This document shows, piece by piece, positions 1 through 13,222 of a stretch of 64,000 nucleotides of DNA. This stretch comes from Branchiostoma floridae (taxonomy: Eukaryota; Chordata; Leptocardii; Amphioxiformes; Branchiostomatidae). Made by a program: the position numbers and the translations under genes. The DNA lies in NCBI RefSeq assembly GCF_000003815.2, contig NC_049997.1, positions 11,539,748-11,603,747 of the forward strand, written 5' to 3'. Position 1 is the first letter of the stretch; the number at the start of each line of letters is the position of its first letter. The notes beneath the pieces are model-generated. The model was not told where the DNA came from. It was given only the letters and a program-made list of their open reading frames with translations, and searched no databases.

Positions 1-58
1 GCAGGAACAGGAGGAGGACAATAGCAGAGTTCTCACTGCACATTTGGGGCAAGGTAGT

Positions 59-149
59 GCCTGACTGAATCTCGCTTATAGCAGCCTGCCCAACATCTGC
101 AGGGAGGGGCCAGTTACTTATAGCCCCGGAGTTTGTGTTACACAGACTA
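59..149 (+). repeat. TAGCCTG-family short transposon (hAT-like MITE) copy
   Basis: gcctgactgaatctcgcttatagcag ... gttacacagacta matches copies at 34043-34150 and 46532-46628. Ends resemble the better-preserved copies at 25048 and 61761. Confidence 0.6.
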
Positions 150-3100
150 GGTGGTACTGTAGGTCTGGGGAGGTTGAAACTGCTAAAAAAACTACAAATT
201 ATGATGAATAACTGGTATATCTTTGTCACACAGCAGAGAAATTGATCCATCGACAAGTCTGAGAGCTCCCAAAATCATTTTGCCCTGGTCAAAATCTGAT
301 GTAATATGCCCTGTGTTCTTTAGGAATTAGAACACCATCATTATCATGTAATTTTTAGACATCGGCTGATGTTTGTATGTCTCCAACTAGCCCCTTCCAA
401 TGTTATTGGGTAGATTATAACTTGAAAAAATATGCATAAAGTGTCAATTTTTAAATTCCTCCAATCATGAAATATAGCTACAGCTTGTTAAATATTATTG
501 TTATCCATAGCACAGAAAATTATTTCAAATTTTTTAATCAAAATTTTCTCCAAAATTTGGGATTTGTTTCTCAACTTTAGTCAAACTTTTTATAACCTTC
601 CAATAAAACGTTTCAACTTAAAGTTTAAGCAATGAATAAAAGACACCACACCATGTAATAACATGGATAATCCCTAACTGGGGTCCGATCAGATAAGGGG
701 TATTTGCAGTCAACTCCACTCTGAACAAAGTATATTACTAAAATGTCTCAGTGTCTTGGAATTCGGGGAATTCTCCACCAGGTGGCACTGCATTATCAGG
801 AAGGCCTTTGTCGCCACATCTCTTTCCAGTTGGGCCGGACCGTCACCTGATCGTTGGGTGCTCTTAGCCCAACCGGTTGTGACGTCCGCATTTTTCCGAA
901 TCTCGGTATGCGCGGAATGTCCCGTCAGGTGGTTCGGCTGTGACAGCAGACTTCCGTTCCTTTGTTTACTCTCTGTCCCGGGGTAGCTAGGTAATGTGCC
1001 CATATGAAAATGCAGGCCAGCTGGATGACAAAGGAAAGGTGAACCTGCCCAACGAGCTCCAACATCACTCATCTGAGAGCTGGCAACTCGCACAAACAAA
1101 GCCGACGACTCCTACCGACGGAAACACCCACAAACAATCCTTTTGTAAGCAAGCAATATTGTTACATCGGTACATCTAAGGCAGCAACAACAACGGAATA
1201 AACCCTTTGTCAACAGAGGATTCTTTGTACATCGTGTAACATTAACAATTCTTTTCACCTTTATCTGGCATGCTATAAAACAAAGTGCACGAAACTTCAA
1301 CAAAGCAAGGTAAGTACCATAGACTACAAAAGAGTCGGTGGTCATGTACAAGTAATGAATGCAAAAATAACAATTGTCTGTTAGATCAACAAACATAGAA
1401 GAGCTAGATTTTTTACAAGTCAAGCATGACATGATATGCTATAGGTCAAAAGTCATTTACTTTAAAGACTGTATTCAAAAAACAAGACTTGAAACCCTTC
1501 TTCAATAACCTACAGTTTTGAAAATAGTCAGTAATTCTACTTGCCCTATATAAACAATGATACTAAGCTTTATTATGAATCATACTACTAAGTATAATTT
1601 TTTCACCATTTTTTTCACCAATTTTTTCATAATAACAAGTTGTCTATACTTTTTCCTTGCATGCAAGAATTTAGTAGAAACATACATGCAAATTGCAAGT
1701 GGTTATTTCAAGCCATGAAAAATACACCTGTATCTTGGAAACGGATGCGAGTGCGGTTACTGACACAGTTGACTTGTTCTAACTCAATCTTGCGCAGCGC
1801 AAAACCGTTGACACGAAACTAACGGTTTGAACCAGTGCGTTTACACTTTGTACTGCGACCTTTGGTACGTATGCGATTTCACTGAACTAACGATGTTATA
1901 GAGACTGGAACAAACAAATCAGGCTGCACAATTTCAGAACCAGAAGTAGTCAATCTGTATAACCACAGCTCTACATAACATACACCGTCACGGGTTCACA
2001 AAACCTAAACATACCCAATACCTAGAAACTACACGTAAAATTAAAAAATTCTGGATCAAGCAATGACTCTATAACTTGAAGTCACATCACTCCCATCAAC
2101 ATAGACTTAGAAAGACAAAACATTAAATAAGGCACACCAACTCAATTTGAGGGGAAAGTCTATGCCCTGGCATACAGTTTCAAGGAGGGAATATAGTCAG
2201 ATTCAAGTTTCCTCCAAGCCCTCTGTTTTTACTTTCATCTCTTGCTGAAACTAGAAATGCCCTGGAAGCAAGAAAATGCAACGGTGTGGCTTAATCTATA
2301 GTTAAGCCACACCGTTGCATTTCGCATCTAAGTATAGATAAAAGTTGTCAACAAAATGAAAGAAATGTTATGTAGTTGAAACAAAAACATTAGCTATTGC
2401 TGAAACTAAAATGCCCTATCAACATTCAAATCCAAGCTAAGCAGACTCTAATGCTATCTGTACCCAATTAACAGCACGCTATCGCTTTTCTGAGATACTT
2501 ATCACTACAACAGCAAGAAAACTCCTAAGGAGTTCTTGAGATGCGAGGCACCATGATAAGATGTCTCAACAACTGGTAGGATATTTCACCCAAAGTTGCT
2601 GATGATGATGATGATGATTTACCGGTACCTAAAATTTATCTAGAATTATCTAAAATAAAAACTGCTTTCGTTATATGTCTGATCCCTCTGATCCTGCTGT
2701 AGCAAACTGATCCTCCAATGGATTTGGACAACATTGACATGACAGCGCATCTCTAAATTTGGCCATCCATGCACACAACAAGTCCCTCTCTCCCCACGGT
2801 CTGTCTCACCACATCCATCCCCTCGTGAACACCAGCCCTGCAGAGGCCAGACTTTTAAGGACACACCAGGAGCTGGTTTATCTTTGACATGACGTCATCC
2901 TCTCCACAAAACCATGCTGGAAAGAAATACTGCATCCCCTAGACAATCAACAAACAGCAGTTTGGCAGACAAATATTGTACCCAGGCCACTTGCAGCTGT
3001 TTATCTGACATTACTAGACAAGGTTTATCAGTTAAAACAACTGCTTATTAAATGTAATCTCCAAGCAGATGTTGGGATAGCCAGGGTGCCATCCAGGAAG

Positions 3101-4740
3101 ATAAATGCATTTTTTAACAGTAGTCTTCAACTTCAACAATTTTCAACCGCAACATTTTGCTTTGTTTGAGATTCTATCAAAGTACCAAAAATCAATATTG
3201 TCGTTTACAAGTTACAACACAAATAACAATGTTTTGTGTATAGTAATACTATCAACCACAATATGTCAAATGTCATTGCCTTTGCATGGATTGATCTATG
3301 ATTATCTAGAAGACAATGACTGTACAAAAAAAAGTCTTGAACTTGTCTTAATTTTCTCTAGCCAAAAGGCTCTGGTACAAAGGTTTAGCCTGCTTGTTAC
3401 CAACTAAATTTAGTTCAAAAACAAACAAAAACAACTCCATTTAGAACAGTTTTCTCTTCTTGCAATGTATTTTCCATAATCATTACTTCCTGTGAAACTT
3501 TCCGATCTAAGCAGCACTAATTCAACCTAATGCATCAAGGTCCCATAGAAATCAACATGTTACGTTCTACTGCGCAACTTGTCAAATCTTACTAATTGCA
3601 CTTCCTACTTCTCTGGGCCTTTACCATGCCAGTGGAGCATGAGTTCTTCTGTTGCCTAAACGTCTGAGATCTCCTTTTCTTCGGAAGTTCAAAGCAGATG
3701 TGAACACTAGAGGAGATAATATCTCGTATGTCCTGTTACTTTCCTAGACAATGACACTGGCGAATCCACATCACACAAAACTACATTTTGTATACAGATG
3801 TAGCCATGTCTGTTTCAGATACATCTACATCTTTTCTTCACCTATTGATGACCTGATTGCAATGTTTTTCATAACTGAACAAAATTTGTGTATTAGTGTG
3901 TTTCATGTGAATTAAGAACTACAAAATTTGTGTGCACAACTAATGTTAAATCACCATAACAGAACTATACCCTTGTCTGTTCTAGTATAAGCCTGAAATT
4001 CATTAGGAAAGTTTCTATGAAGTAGTTTAAAATATTTAGTATCAAAATGCGAATCTTCTTTGGCTCTAACTATGCAACAAAGTGTTCTTATAAATGCTTA
4101 TAAATCAATCAAAGGAATTGTGCATGAAAAATGAACATTCTTCTACTTCATTTTAATCACCAGCAGTCCATATATAGTACAACCACGTCACTGCATACAT
4201 TGAGTCATAATTCCTACCTAAATGAGACAATGGCACTTCCTACCTGAGCCACAGCAGATAAAGCTTTGATTAAAGTGGAACTTACGAATAAATGAGTCAG
4301 TCTCAAGGGATTCTATGTTCAAAACAGATTGTCAAATGAGGCAGTCTTCAGTTTATAGGTATAATATTGTACTTAGCCATTGTCAGGACTCAAAATCCTT
4401 TTTTCTGTGTTTTTCTGTTAAAACATACATGCAAGTTGCAGGAAATTTTCCTTGTAATTTTTAGGAATTTCTGCAAATACTGTAAATATAGTTCCTGACC
4501 TACTCTAACACCAGCTAAATTAGGAGCTAGTGATTCATACTGTCAATTCAAATATTTTTGATGTACAAGAGGGTAAGAGATTTTCAGTATTTTCTGTTTG
4601 CAGCTACAATATATTGAAAACATATATCTGCAGTGTTGTGAATTCAGTTACAGAAAAAACTGCAAAACAGTTACAACCATTTCAAGATTTATAGTTCCAG
4701 ACCTAAATTTCTTTACCCTATAAACCAGAAATATTTTTTG
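150..4740. other. A+T-rich non-coding stretch
   Basis: No convincing exon seen. It contains a CpG-bearing patch at 760-980 open on both strands without coding features, a perfect short hairpin at 2274-2322, and otherwise unique-looking intronic-type DNA. If the minus-strand gene at 9 kb is real, this may be its introns. Confidence 0.4.
2274..2322. repeat. Perfect 21-bp hairpin with 7-base loop
   Basis: aaatgcaacggtgtggctta and its exact reverse complement flank tctatag. About 20-bp similar direct repeats (tgctgaaacta.aaatgccct) lie on both sides, at 2243 and 2399. Confidence 0.7.
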
Positions 4741-4754
4741 CAAAAAGTACATAC

Positions 4755-4861
4755 CCCGGTGCGTCCATTCCCATAGATCTGTTGAACATAATGGCAAATC
4801 CTTGCTTCGTGTGTATACCAAAGCACATGTTGCACAAGGACACTAGCCATACAATGAAAAA
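4755..4861 (-). CDS. Possible later exon of the same gene, membrane-segment-like
   Basis: 107 bp between ttttattttag and gtatgtac on the minus strand. Phase 0 fits the end of the exon at 8930. The frame reads FFIVWLVSLCNMCFGIHTKQ, then GFAIMFNRSMGMDAP, which would be one hydrophobic helix and a polar segment. A second frame is also open (VLVQHVLWYTHEAR). I cannot name a family. It may be a chance ORF. Confidence 0.3.
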
Positions 4862-5273
4862 CTAAAATAAAATCATAAAAACAAGATTGAGTAAATCATT
4901 TCAAATTATAATCTACAAACAAACAAACAAACAAAAAACACGTAGAACTGAGCCAAAATGAAGATCAAACCAACAAGACATATTTCTTGGTCACTAAAAG
5001 CTTGTTGAACACCCAACAATGTTGGGGGTAACCACAGAAAAGGAAAATAAAAGCCACATCAGTCTAACCCTTGGAAGGAAGGAAGCGAAGTGCTGTGTTT
5101 GAAAAGGAAATTTTGGAGACAGTTGGGTCAATGACCTCCCAGGTATAAACAAACTGTTCTGTTTTTGCAGCTCCAGTTCTGTTGATGTGGCAGCAAAGAT
5201 TCACCTGGTACTAGTATACACCAAGGTCACTTGTCAAAGTACAGTTAGAATTTATGTAAACTGTACATGTATT

Positions 5274-5405
5274 TAGCCTGGGTACCATCCGATTTCTACT
5301 GGGGCTCCTTATACTCGATACCCTAAAAATTAAAATTAAGTAAAAAAAAAATTTAGGGTAGCGAGTGTAAGGAGCCCTGGTAGAAATCGGATGGTACTCA
5401 GGCTA
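5274..5405. mobile_element. Foldback MITE with 8-bp target duplication
   Basis: Near-complete inverted repeat: TAGCCTGGGTACCATCC at the left and GGATGGTACTCAGGCTA at the right, with arms of about 55 bp. The flanks are a perfect duplication CATGTATT (5266-5273, 5406-5413), as expected for hAT transposons. Confidence 0.85.
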
Positions 5406-5471
5406 CATGTATTAGCTTAGCGACATAACCAAAATGGAACCGACCTTTTCTTTCTATCCACAAAATGTTAA

Positions 5472-5584
5472 CAGGGCTCAAAATCCATTTTTGACAACAT
5501 GCACACTGGTGCGCCTAACACTGGTACGCCACTTTGTATAGAAGAACCACAGAAGAAAACAAAAATAAAGCATTTCGAGTCCTG
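5472..5584. repeat. CAGGGCTC-family element
   Basis: Starts CAGGGCTCAAAAT and ends catttcgagtcctg, imperfect inverted ends. Related to copies at 6149, 21533 and 47031. Confidence 0.5.
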
Positions 5585-6148
5585 AAATTTCCCTTGTATT
5601 TTCTATAAACCCCTGCAAAATGTAACACAAATCAGTAAACTCTTACCACCTACTTATTACCAACCCCTACTGAGTTATCAAATACCTTATAACGATTTTT
5701 TCACCCCAATCCATTATCAGTCCCTATAAATACATTATCACCCAGGGATGTGACCTCCCATGTTTGGGCAATAAAAAGATTGACATGTCAGCACTAACTG
5801 TCATTACTGTATCAATGAGACCTCTGTTGTTTAGCTGCAGGCCATTTCTATGGCAACAAAATCTGTCTCCATGGCAACAAAATGGGATAATTCATGTGAT
5901 TAGGACTAGTGTGGTATAACTGCTTCACAGCCTGCAATGACTTATGGAACACCCCATTCAGTCACTTTGCAATGTGTTATAAAATATCATTCAAAAGCTT
6001 ACAATTTCAAGTGTCAGAATCTCACATTTCAAACTTTCACATTTATTCTGCATCATAGAATGATGCAAACCATTTCTTTCTGTTGACCTAAAAATGCAGT
6101 TGTCTAAATTTGTGTATCATTTTGTTTTGTGTCCACTCTATACATGTA

Positions 6149-6505
6149 CAGGGCTCGAAATACTGGGTGCATGTGCACCCAGGTGCACCCAAAATTGAAG
6201 TTGTGCACCCAATTATTTTCTGTGGGTGCACAGGGTGCACCCAAATATTTTCTTAGGTTTATGTATGTAAAGATATCAAAGTATACTAGTATACATCATA
6301 TTCTTGACATCTAAGTGTTAAGAAGATAATAAAAATGTCTATCATGGTACTTGTTTAAGACTTTTAAGAATTTGCCTTGTAACTAACTTTTGCTATTAGG
6401 TTATACTTAAATTTAAGTGGTGCACCCAAAATTTTTTTGGTGCACCCAATTTTCTAAGCTGGGTGCACCAGTGCACCTAATCCCAAAAATGAATTTCGAG
6501 CCCTG
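6149..6505. mobile_element. CAGGGCTCGAAAT-family non-autonomous element
   Basis: Ends CAGGGCTCGAAAT and ATTTCGAGCCCTG are exact inverted repeats. The interior is dominated by gtgcaccca motifs in both orientations. I found no clean target duplication. Confidence 0.7.
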
Positions 6506-7554
6506 ATGTATCAATTCAACTCAGAAGCTACATGTACCTTCAAAACATAGAAACTTATGTCACAAATTGACTAAAAATTCCCTCAGCCACATGTGTACAG
6601 CAAGCTCTGCAACCACATTTCATTGGACATTTTAATACTGTATACTATGTGTCATCTTGCAAAAAGTATAGATTTTCAGCTAATAAGAGTAATGCACACA
6701 TAATTGTCACTGATCACTATTTCACATCTAATTAACATGAAATGAATCATATCTACCAATAAAAAAAATGGCAATCCCATAAACAATATTGCATCAGCTA
6801 GTTAATCTTTTAATCACTCCCTACAACAAATTGATTACTCTACAACAATAAAAGCAACCAAGTATTAATTGAGAAGAAATTGCAATAACTGTATTGCGAT
6901 AAATGCATCATGGAACGCACAATTGATGAAAGAATCGTCTCACTATGCCGCCAGATGTTGCTATGGCAACATTAATAATTAGAAGAAATATCAATAGACT
7001 CCTTTTAGGGTTAACAGCATTATGAGCATAATGGCAATGAATCATCGTCAGTGTTACAGACTGGGCTGTGAAGAAAGGGGCACCAAACTGGGCCTGTGGG
7101 GAACTTGTTGCATCCCTCAAATGATTTCATCCCCAAATTGATGGCAGACAAATAAATTAAAGGCAATGAAATGCCAGATTGAGTGTGTCATCAGGCGACT
7201 CGCACAGTCATTTATTTTCGTGTTACCCTGTTTATGATTCCAGGAGGTGGTTCCTTGTGGGACTCAAACAACTACAATAATACCAATACAAATCATTAGG
7301 GCAGGAAAAATTTGCAAGACATTGCATATGAAAAGTATTACAATCAATGCCCCTTTGTTCTGATGATGTGTGAATTATGAATCTGATTTGAACCTTAGAA
7401 GTATTACTAAGCAAATTAAAAAAACAAACACAAAAATTGCAATTACAAATTTAATCCAAGGAAAAATTTGCCAAAAATTTCATAATACATATTGCAAATA
7501 GAATCCTCCTTTGTGAATTACACATTTTATTTGAACATTATTTCTGAGCAATGC

Positions 7555-7700
7555 AGACAAAGGGAGGCACAGTTATTCAAAGGACCAGAGAAGTCAGGAT
7601 GGGAATTGAACCAGGGACCTCTGTGCCAACCTCTGTAGGACTGATTGACAAGCCAGTTGCAGAGGGTGTGTTTCTGACAGATTCGCAGAGACAGGTGGTA
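7555..7700 (-). repeat. Possible tRNA-derived SINE head
   Basis: On the minus strand a B-box-like ggttcaattcccatcctgac follows an A-box-like tggcttgtcaatcag at tRNA-like spacing. No full tRNA fold is visible. Confidence 0.35.
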
Positions 7701-8929
7701 ACAAAATCTGGCAGCTGTCCTACTTCTTATATTTCCTCATCTGTAAACACCAGGGAAAGACACAACAAAGCACAAGGATCAACTTCAAGTGTTTTTCAAT
7801 TACTACAAACATTTCCTTTGATGCATCTGCCTTCTAAACTTAAATCTTGTGTTGACGGCGTCGAAAGATACCACATCTATGTTTTTGTTATGATTTATAT
7901 TTAAGTGTGACACGCAAACATGAAAAAAAAGACAATTTTAAGCAGATCTCGCTTGAGTCTGTGCGACTTTTCAGCGGCTTTCTCCTTGAAACAGGGTGGC
8001 AAGAGCAAGAGACGCGAGACAATGCCGTCTTTGTGAAATGTTGGAGGACATCTTTCTACAGCTGCACTGATTTTCCATTCATGGTGCCACTGGGATGGGA
8101 GCCCCACAAAAGAACAAAGACCCCAAAATGTCCCATTCAAATGCTGACTCAGGACAAAAAAAACCCTCAAAGACACAGTCTCATCAGTAACTAAACAAAA
8201 CCTAGCATTTCTCTGTTGTGAAGTGAGATAGAATAAAACATGTTTGATGTACTTTGAGGTCTCAGATTACGATAAAGTTTGACATCTAATATTTCCTGCT
8301 AGAGTTGGGACAAAGGTTTGCCCGGGGAATGGGGAAAATTCAAGATGGCGACCCCCAAAACAAAACCCCAAACCCCGACATTACCTACTTTTTCTACCGA
8401 TCCCGTGAGTTTTGAGCAGTAAAAATAGATGTGAGTGTTGCCTTAGATAAGTGGTGACTCAATGAAACAACAGGAAAGTTGTTGAAAGGAAATATTTGGC
8501 TAGAAAAGACTTTCTTTGCACACGCAACCCTCGTGCAACAACAATAACGAAAGTTGTGTCAGATCAAGGTTCGGGGCACACAGTTCGCAGCATCATAACA
8601 TTGTTTTGAAGCGTTTTACACACTCTTAATACAAATATATAAATGATTTTGGTGGTTTGTTGGAAGATCGCCCGATCACGAAGATAATCTGAGGAAAAAT
8701 CGTTTGTATGAAGTGGTGCGAGGGGCCAAAATTGGGGGTTTCGTCACTTGTAGCGACCGGACCAAAATAGCAACAGCCACACAACATGTTGCACTTCTAA
8801 CAAACTTACCACCTCCGCTTTACCACTTTCTCAAAGTTCATAGCGACATCTTAAGAAGCAGAGGATCATCTCTATCTTATTGTTGACATCTTAAGGTGAT
8901 ACGATCGCTGACATTTGAGTAATACTCAC

Positions 8930-9053
8930 AGAAAAAGTCTTGTTGATGTTCTTGATCTTAGGACGGTTCTCGGCCCGGGGCGTCCCTTGTCGTCCGCTGG
9001 GCACTACCTCGTCTCGATGCCGAGCAAATTCCTCGACACAACGTCGGTAAACT
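8930..9053 (-). CDS. Second exon of the unrecognised minus-strand gene
   Basis: 124 bp between a strong acceptor (tatcttctttccag) and donor (gtgagtatt). In the frame continuing phase 2 it encodes VYRRCVEEFARHRDEVVPSG, then RQGTPRAENRPKIKNINKTFS. The sequence is charged and arginine-rich with no known domain. Ends in phase 0. Confidence 0.5.
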
Positions 9054-9297
9054 CTGGAAAGAAGATACACAGGCTGTGGACTTGCTAAACAAAATAAAAA
9101 TGGCCATTTTGTCCTTGTTTTCCTTGTTTGTGGACAATGTTTGCAGCTTCGGACGTTTGGTTTCTCCCCGGTCCGGAAGTAAGGTCTGGAAAAATCTCAA
9201 AAATTTCAGAGATTTGTCAGTTCGACCCCAGCGCCCGGCCTCTTTCCAACCTCGCCAAAGTCAAGAAAAAGACGGAATTCTGAGGAAAAGTGCTCAC

Positions 9298-9488
9298 CGT
9301 TCGGCGGCCAGGGGACCCGGGCAGGGCTCTGCGACTCGGCGGCGGCTGTTGTCGGCGGAAAGCAGGCGTTTTGGGGCGGTTTTGTGGCCGGTGAGGCCGC
9401 TGAGAGGAAAGAATGTGTGGAATGGAGGGTGGAATGCCAGGCCCGCGCCTGCCGAGCGACTGCGCACAGCCCGGCCGGGTGGGGCCAC
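9298..9488 (-). CDS. First coding exon of an unrecognised minus-strand gene
   Basis: A GC- and CpG-rich stretch is open on the minus strand from an ATG at 9488 to a clean donor (GAACG followed by gtgagc). The frame reads MAPPGRAVRSRSAGAG and ends PGPLAAER in phase 2, which fits the next exon exactly. Two other frames are also open here, as is common in CpG-rich DNA, so the start and frame are uncertain. A second donor-like site (cccag, gtgagttgg) lies at 9502. I do not recognise the product. Confidence 0.4.
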
Positions 9489-9689
9489 GCAACCAACTCA
9501 CCTGGGGAGAATTCCACTCTTCAACAGAAATACTTCATCCGGAGCTTCTTTCCGACAATCATCAACATCTTCAACATTTATAGACTTCTATTATCAATAC
9601 TCGCTTCAAGACATTGATAGAAATACAAAAGCATACTTTGAATATATGATTCTATATGTAATTTTGATAATTACGTAATATGCCAATTA

Positions 9690-11720
9690 TGATGATGTAA
9701 TCTTGTATATTTCTATGTTTTTGTTACCGTGAGGGTTTTGGGCAGCCTATACAGTGTTGTGCGATGCGATATTTGGCAAACTGGTAACATAAAATAAAAA
9801 TAAAAATTAAAGAAATTAAACGCCCACGTCAACTGTAAACTTCACATAGCGTTCTCCAATTTTCACCGTTGCTACATCAAGTTGTGTATCTTGTGACTAT
9901 TCAATATGAAGTTGGAGTTTCATAAAAAAAGTTATGGCTGAGGGGTTGACGTGTGCCTTATCCAAGTCCATAACCTAATGATTAGTTATTTTTCAATCAC
10001 TAGGAAGTCCGTCTTCAATAGTTTTCAACTCACCTTTCTACCATAAATGCCAAAAAGTAATTAAAAAAATTTAAGGATCCAGGTACTGTATGAAGTATTT
10101 GAAGCACTATATTATCAGGCATCAGTAACATAAATATTCATGACACACTGTTTAAAGGTCCTGATCATGACGAAATACACGCCTAGCGCCTATACTGCTT
10201 TGAACATACTCAACAAGAAATTATTGGCAATACAGCTCTGAAAACTTGCGCATATAACGTCAATATATAACGTTTGGCTACTACAAATCCATAGACTCGT
10301 CGGACACTTAAGTTACTGAACTCTTTGACGTTACGCATTGTCACTTTTTGTTATTTGCCAGTGGCAAAAGGCAGGAGCCATCCCAAAGACTAAATGCTTC
10401 ATTTTGCTTACTTTAATAAGCGCATAAATGGCATCAAAAGCCTCTTTGATCACGGCATTCTTGCAAAAATATTACCGCTACAATTTCCTGTTGGGATATT
10501 TCAGTTTTGTAGCTGACATTTTTGCAATCCCCGCTTCGCGCATTAAGCGGCATCTGAGCCTCAAAAACATTTCCGGAGAACAAAGTGTCCGCGCTTTGAT
10601 CAGAAGCTGAATTCTCCCCGGTGACTGATTAGTCGGCAGAGGTCGCCCCCTCCCTCCCGGCCGGAAGTGGCTGCTCGGCTATGGTCCCGGCAGGTGCGAA
10701 GGAAATGCCAAGAAAAAATCTAAAGTTTTCCTGAAACTGAAAATAGTTTTGCTTTAGTTTGCTTTTTCGGATTTCTACAAAAAACGTCTAAATTGATTTT
10801 ACAGCAATAACGTTATCAGCGCAAGGTTGATTAATTGACGCGCTCAGTATTTTAATTCGGCAAAAGTTTACTTCCTACTAGGAATCCAATATAAGAGAAA
10901 TCGGAATTCTCACTGAAAAATAGTTGCCTTCAAAAATAGAATCTACAGAATGATATATACAACAGGTTATGTACATATGTGACGTTATGTATTGAGAAGT
11001 TAAAGTCTAACGTTAACTTTGAACCAAATTAATCTGAACTGAAGCCACTTTTCCAAACTTTAGGCTAGCCAGTTTGACTTGCCCGCTTAAAAAGTGAGTT
11101 TGCAACGAGCTTTCACAATATTTGGCGTATCAATAGCAGAGCAGCGATGTCGACTCCCTCCCGCCTTCAAAAAGAGCCTTGTTATTATTTTATTTTATGG
11201 ACATGGATTTCGGATTTACTCTGTAGCGACGCGGTGCGGCCAAATACTTTACTGCATTTGATCGGGCGTTTAAAAATCACTCTCGTGCCACCAAAGAAAA
11301 CATCATACGTCAAAGAACGATCGACGCAAATTTATTCATCTGAAATTCATTCAGTCAATGCCCTATATGTTTATATGTGCTCTTATTGTTTTCTTTTTGT
11401 TGTAATTCCCTGTACAATGTGTTGCGCGCTCTGAAATAACATGAGGAGAGAAAAGGCGTAACTTTTGTCACAGCGTGAATTGGGGGAAGTTTTTGCACCT
11501 ACTTGACGTTGTTTGACAGTGATTGTTATTTATCGGATTACCCGCTGGTTCTAACTATGTTCCTCACAGCTTGTTGTCTGTTTTTTTTTTTTTTTTTTAT
11601 TCACCTGGTGAGAATTGTCTCACATTGCGGTATTGTCTGTTTTGTTGTTGCAGTGAGAGTTGTTTGGGACAGTGCCAGGCATTATTCATATACTGTTCCA
11701 TTCTGATAAATCTATCTTGC
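9690..11720. other. Non-coding stretch with scattered short ORFs
   Basis: No supported exon. It holds a CpG-rich patch at 10640-10700 and a T16 run near 11582. The open frame at 11147-11434 (plus) has no coding support. Confidence 0.35.
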
Positions 11721-11724
11721 AATA

Positions 11725-12465
11725 AGTCAAAACATACAGGATATCACAATGAGAGTTCATGATATTGAAAATGAATCCCACTTTATAATGGATTGTCCAA
11801 CTTATGATAGAGAGAGACAAAAATTGTTACAGTCTATTAAATGCAAATCTGATACAATATTACCACCTACCAAGACAGAAATGTTTAATATGTTACTATC
11901 ATGTCCTGCTGATATATCTGCCTATGTCGGTCAATTTATTTATAACTCATTTAAAAAACGAGACAATATTATACTGTCCTGAACCAGCACATAATGCTAG
12001 CCTGACTGTTAATACTACATACCATGTGTAAAATAGATTAGTTTCTTAGATTTTTAGATACTAGTAACTCATGTAGATAAACTGTTCTGTATGTATTGTA
12101 TGTAAAAGTTGCCATACACTGTATCCTCTACAGTTGTCATGCAATAAAGTTCTTCTGTATAACGTTATATCCACTCCAACAATAAAAAATATATTCCCTA
12201 ATTTCCGATACTTGAATACCACGGAAAAATTCATATTTCTCATGCCACCATACATTATTGATTCCACCAGTTCTTATGTTTATAACTGTTTTAAGAAGCA
12301 AGAAGAAGTCAAACTTGTACATACTAGAATGTATTAGCATATGTAGAGATGATAAGATACCTTTTTCTTGTATCAAAATTGTACCTTATCACTAGCACTA
12401 CGACCTATAGTTAGCTTGTTTAAGCACAAATGTACAATAAAGGTCATTCATTCAATAAAGACAAT
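11725..12465 (+). mobile_element. 3' relic of a non-LTR retrotransposon
   Basis: The plus-strand frame at 11749-11982 reads HDIENESHFIMDCPTYDRER, the E-x-x-x-HF-x-x-x-CP-x-Y motif found near the end of many LINE reverse-transcriptase proteins, followed by a stop and a 3' UTR. The end has aataaaggtcattcattcaataaa, a short-repeat tail of the CR1/L2 type. The element is 5'-truncated. Confidence 0.65.
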
Positions 12466-12862
12466 TGACACAAATGGTAAATGTTGCACCCACAGGCATA
12501 ACATGATTTTTCTCACTTCATGCACATGTATCAGGATATTCAATTAACGTTATATTATCATTTCCAACAATGTGTACATGTAAAAATATGTCTGTCATCT
12601 GAAAATCAGTTATAAATTTGGATCATTTTTCATTTGTACACATTGTATATCATCTCAATACAATAGTCTAAATACCAGCAAAGGCACTCTTTTTTGCATT
12701 ATTGAATACATTGTAATTAACAATTTCTAGTGGTTTTCTTTCTCTGCAAATTTGTCAAATCATAAATAGACTTCAAGTACTTCAAATGTTGGCATACAGA
12801 ACATACAATAAGTTATTTACAGTAGATTAGAATACAAGAGCATTCAAAATATTTTACCACAA

Positions 12863-13222
12863 GGCCACACCAATTTAATTTCTTGGTTCACGGATTTTTT
12901 CATAAAAAATATGGAGCGAGAGGGCGAAATAAAAATAAAAATTGTAAAATGCTTCAGGTAAAGGTAAGGGCTAATCCCAAACATAAAGAAAAAAAGTTTT
13001 CAGCTTGAAAAAAGTACAAAAACACTATTACTGTACAGTAACAGCACCTGTTCGTTGAAAATTACAAAAGTAGTGTCAGTTTTTATGTTTGCTACACCAG
13101 AAAGTTGGTGAATGGTTTCATTAATGGTGAAAATTTGCTGAGTGGTAATTTTTATTTTTTATTTTTTTCAAAAAAATAGGAGCGAGCGAATCCGTGAACC
13201 AAGAAATTAAATTGGTGTGGCC
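12863..13222. mobile_element. MITE with ~34-bp terminal inverted repeats
   Basis: GGCCACACCAATTTAATTTC at the left is the reverse complement of GAAATTAAATTGGTGTGGCC at the right, and the match continues through ttggttcacggatt. About 360 bp, no ORF. Confidence 0.85.

Larger units (their letters stand above)
8900..9530. promoter_or_regulatory. CpG-rich putative promoter region
   Basis: CpG and G+C rise sharply here against an A+T-rich background, coinciding with the proposed first two exons on the minus strand. No TATA box is apparent. A second CpG-rich patch with an ETS-like CCGGAAGT lies at 10640-10700. Confidence 0.45.

Noticed and set aside
7901-8194. ORFs of 91 and 95 residues on opposite strands
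   Set aside because: No splice context, no recognisable motif and composition like the background.
9206-9678. Overlapping long ORFs in all frames of the CpG-rich region (up to 200 residues on plus)
   Set aside because: GC-rich DNA has few stops. Only one minus frame joins in phase with a supported second exon.
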